DNA from: Actinomycetota bacterium
Lineage (GTDB): Bacteria; Actinomycetota; Actinomycetes; Actinomycetales; Actinomycetaceae
Direction of reading: 5' to 3'
Assembly: GCA_019425105.1 (NCBI GenBank)
Contig: JAHYYD010000032.1
Span: forward strand, 1-14,325
DNA length: 14,325 nucleotides
Within the stretch, counting starts at the first letter, position 1; each line of letters opens with the position of its first letter. Below are positions 14,066-14,325 of this stretch, piece after piece. The notes beneath the pieces were generated by a model. It saw only the letters and a program-made list of their open reading frames with translations. It did not search any database and was not told where the DNA came from. The translations under genes were made by a program, and so were the position numbers.

Positions 14066-14325
14066 CGGATCGTTCCTTCCTGCAGGGTCGCGACGCGGTC
14101 GGCACCCTTGATGGTGGCGTCTCGGTGAGAGATCGTCAGGGTCGTGCGCCCGGCACACACGGTCTCCAGGGAGGCGAGGATCTCGCGCTCGGAGGCCAGG
14201 TCGACGTGGGCGGTGGGCTCGTCCAGGATCATGATCGACGCGTTCTTCAGGAAGGCGCGGGCGATCGCGATGCGCTGGGCCTCGCCGCCGGACACGGCCA
14301 GGCCTCGGGCACCCACGCGGGCGTC
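14062..14325 (-). CDS. CydD-type ABC exporter half-transporter, C-terminal end only
   Basis: Only the last 87 residues of this gene are in the window; it runs off the right edge. They form the back half of an ABC ATPase domain: VGARGLAVSGGEAQR with the signature V/L-SGGE, Walker B IMILDEPTAHVD and the H-loop TISHRDA. The pairing with a CydC-like half through an ATGA overlap makes this the CydD-like partner. Both halves show an intact catalytic Asp-Glu pair, so neither ATP site looks degenerate in the visible part. Membrane domain and start lie outside the window. Confidence 0.85.
   Translation of the reverse strand, partial: DARVGARGLAVSGGEAQRIAIARAFLKNASIMILDEPTAHVDLASEREILASLETVCAGRTTLTISHRDATIKGADRVATLQEGTIR

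Noticed and set aside
1..14325. CRISPR arrays, insertion sequences, attachment sites, prophage or toxin-antitoxin genes
   Set aside because: No regularly spaced repeats, transposase or recombinase motifs, or small paired toxin-antitoxin genes were found on either strand.

Overview
The window reads as a chromosomal stretch of a high-GC Gram-positive bacterium. Strong G/C third positions, SD-less ATG starts placed 6-7 nt after a TANNNT box, an actinobacterial type of peptidoglycan-binding export adaptor and an IlvD very like actinobacterial ones point to Actinobacteria. Actinomycetaceae (Schaalia/Actinomyces-like) is my best guess from gene content and style only; no rRNA or other marker is present to prove it. 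No tRNA, rRNA, CRISPR array, transposase or phage gene was seen.

Left part (1-6420), metabolism and housekeeping: a YccF-family membrane protein (minus, cut by the window edge) is divergent from a YggS/PLPBP pyridoxal-phosphate homeostasis protein, followed by a MarC-family membrane protein. Convergent to these lie a lipoate-protein ligase-like gene and ilvD (dihydroxy-acid dehydratase), both on the minus strand. A 322-bp divergent intergenic region separates ilvD from a stand-alone MetE-C-terminal-like methyltransferase (plus), which ends at a very strong intrinsic terminator.

Middle (6420-10063): after a 266-bp non-coding stretch with three back-to-back inverted repeats comes a compact four-gene plus-strand operon: a cysteine-rich lipoprotein of unknown function, an HlyD/MacA-like adaptor with a peptidoglycan-binding-like segment, an ABC ATPase and a MacB/FtsX-like permease. 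The last three overlap and are probably translationally coupled. Together they look like an envelope-spanning MacAB-like machine with a dedicated lipoprotein; substrate unknown. This is the least explained part of the window.

Right part (10064-14325): a class I glutamine amidotransferase-like gene (plus) is convergent with manA (minus), with a cluster of terminator hairpins between them. Upstream of manA, also on the minus strand, is a heterodimeric CydDC-type ABC exporter: the CydC-like half is complete, and only the C-terminal 87 residues of the CydD-like half are inside the window.

A recurring feature is the promoter style: five genes (yggS, marC-like, lplA-like, the amidotransferase, manA) have a -10-like hexamer ending 6-7 nt before the ATG and no usable Shine-Dalgarno, so they are probably translated from leaderless mRNAs. 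The other genes have clear AGGAG/AAAGGA-type sites.
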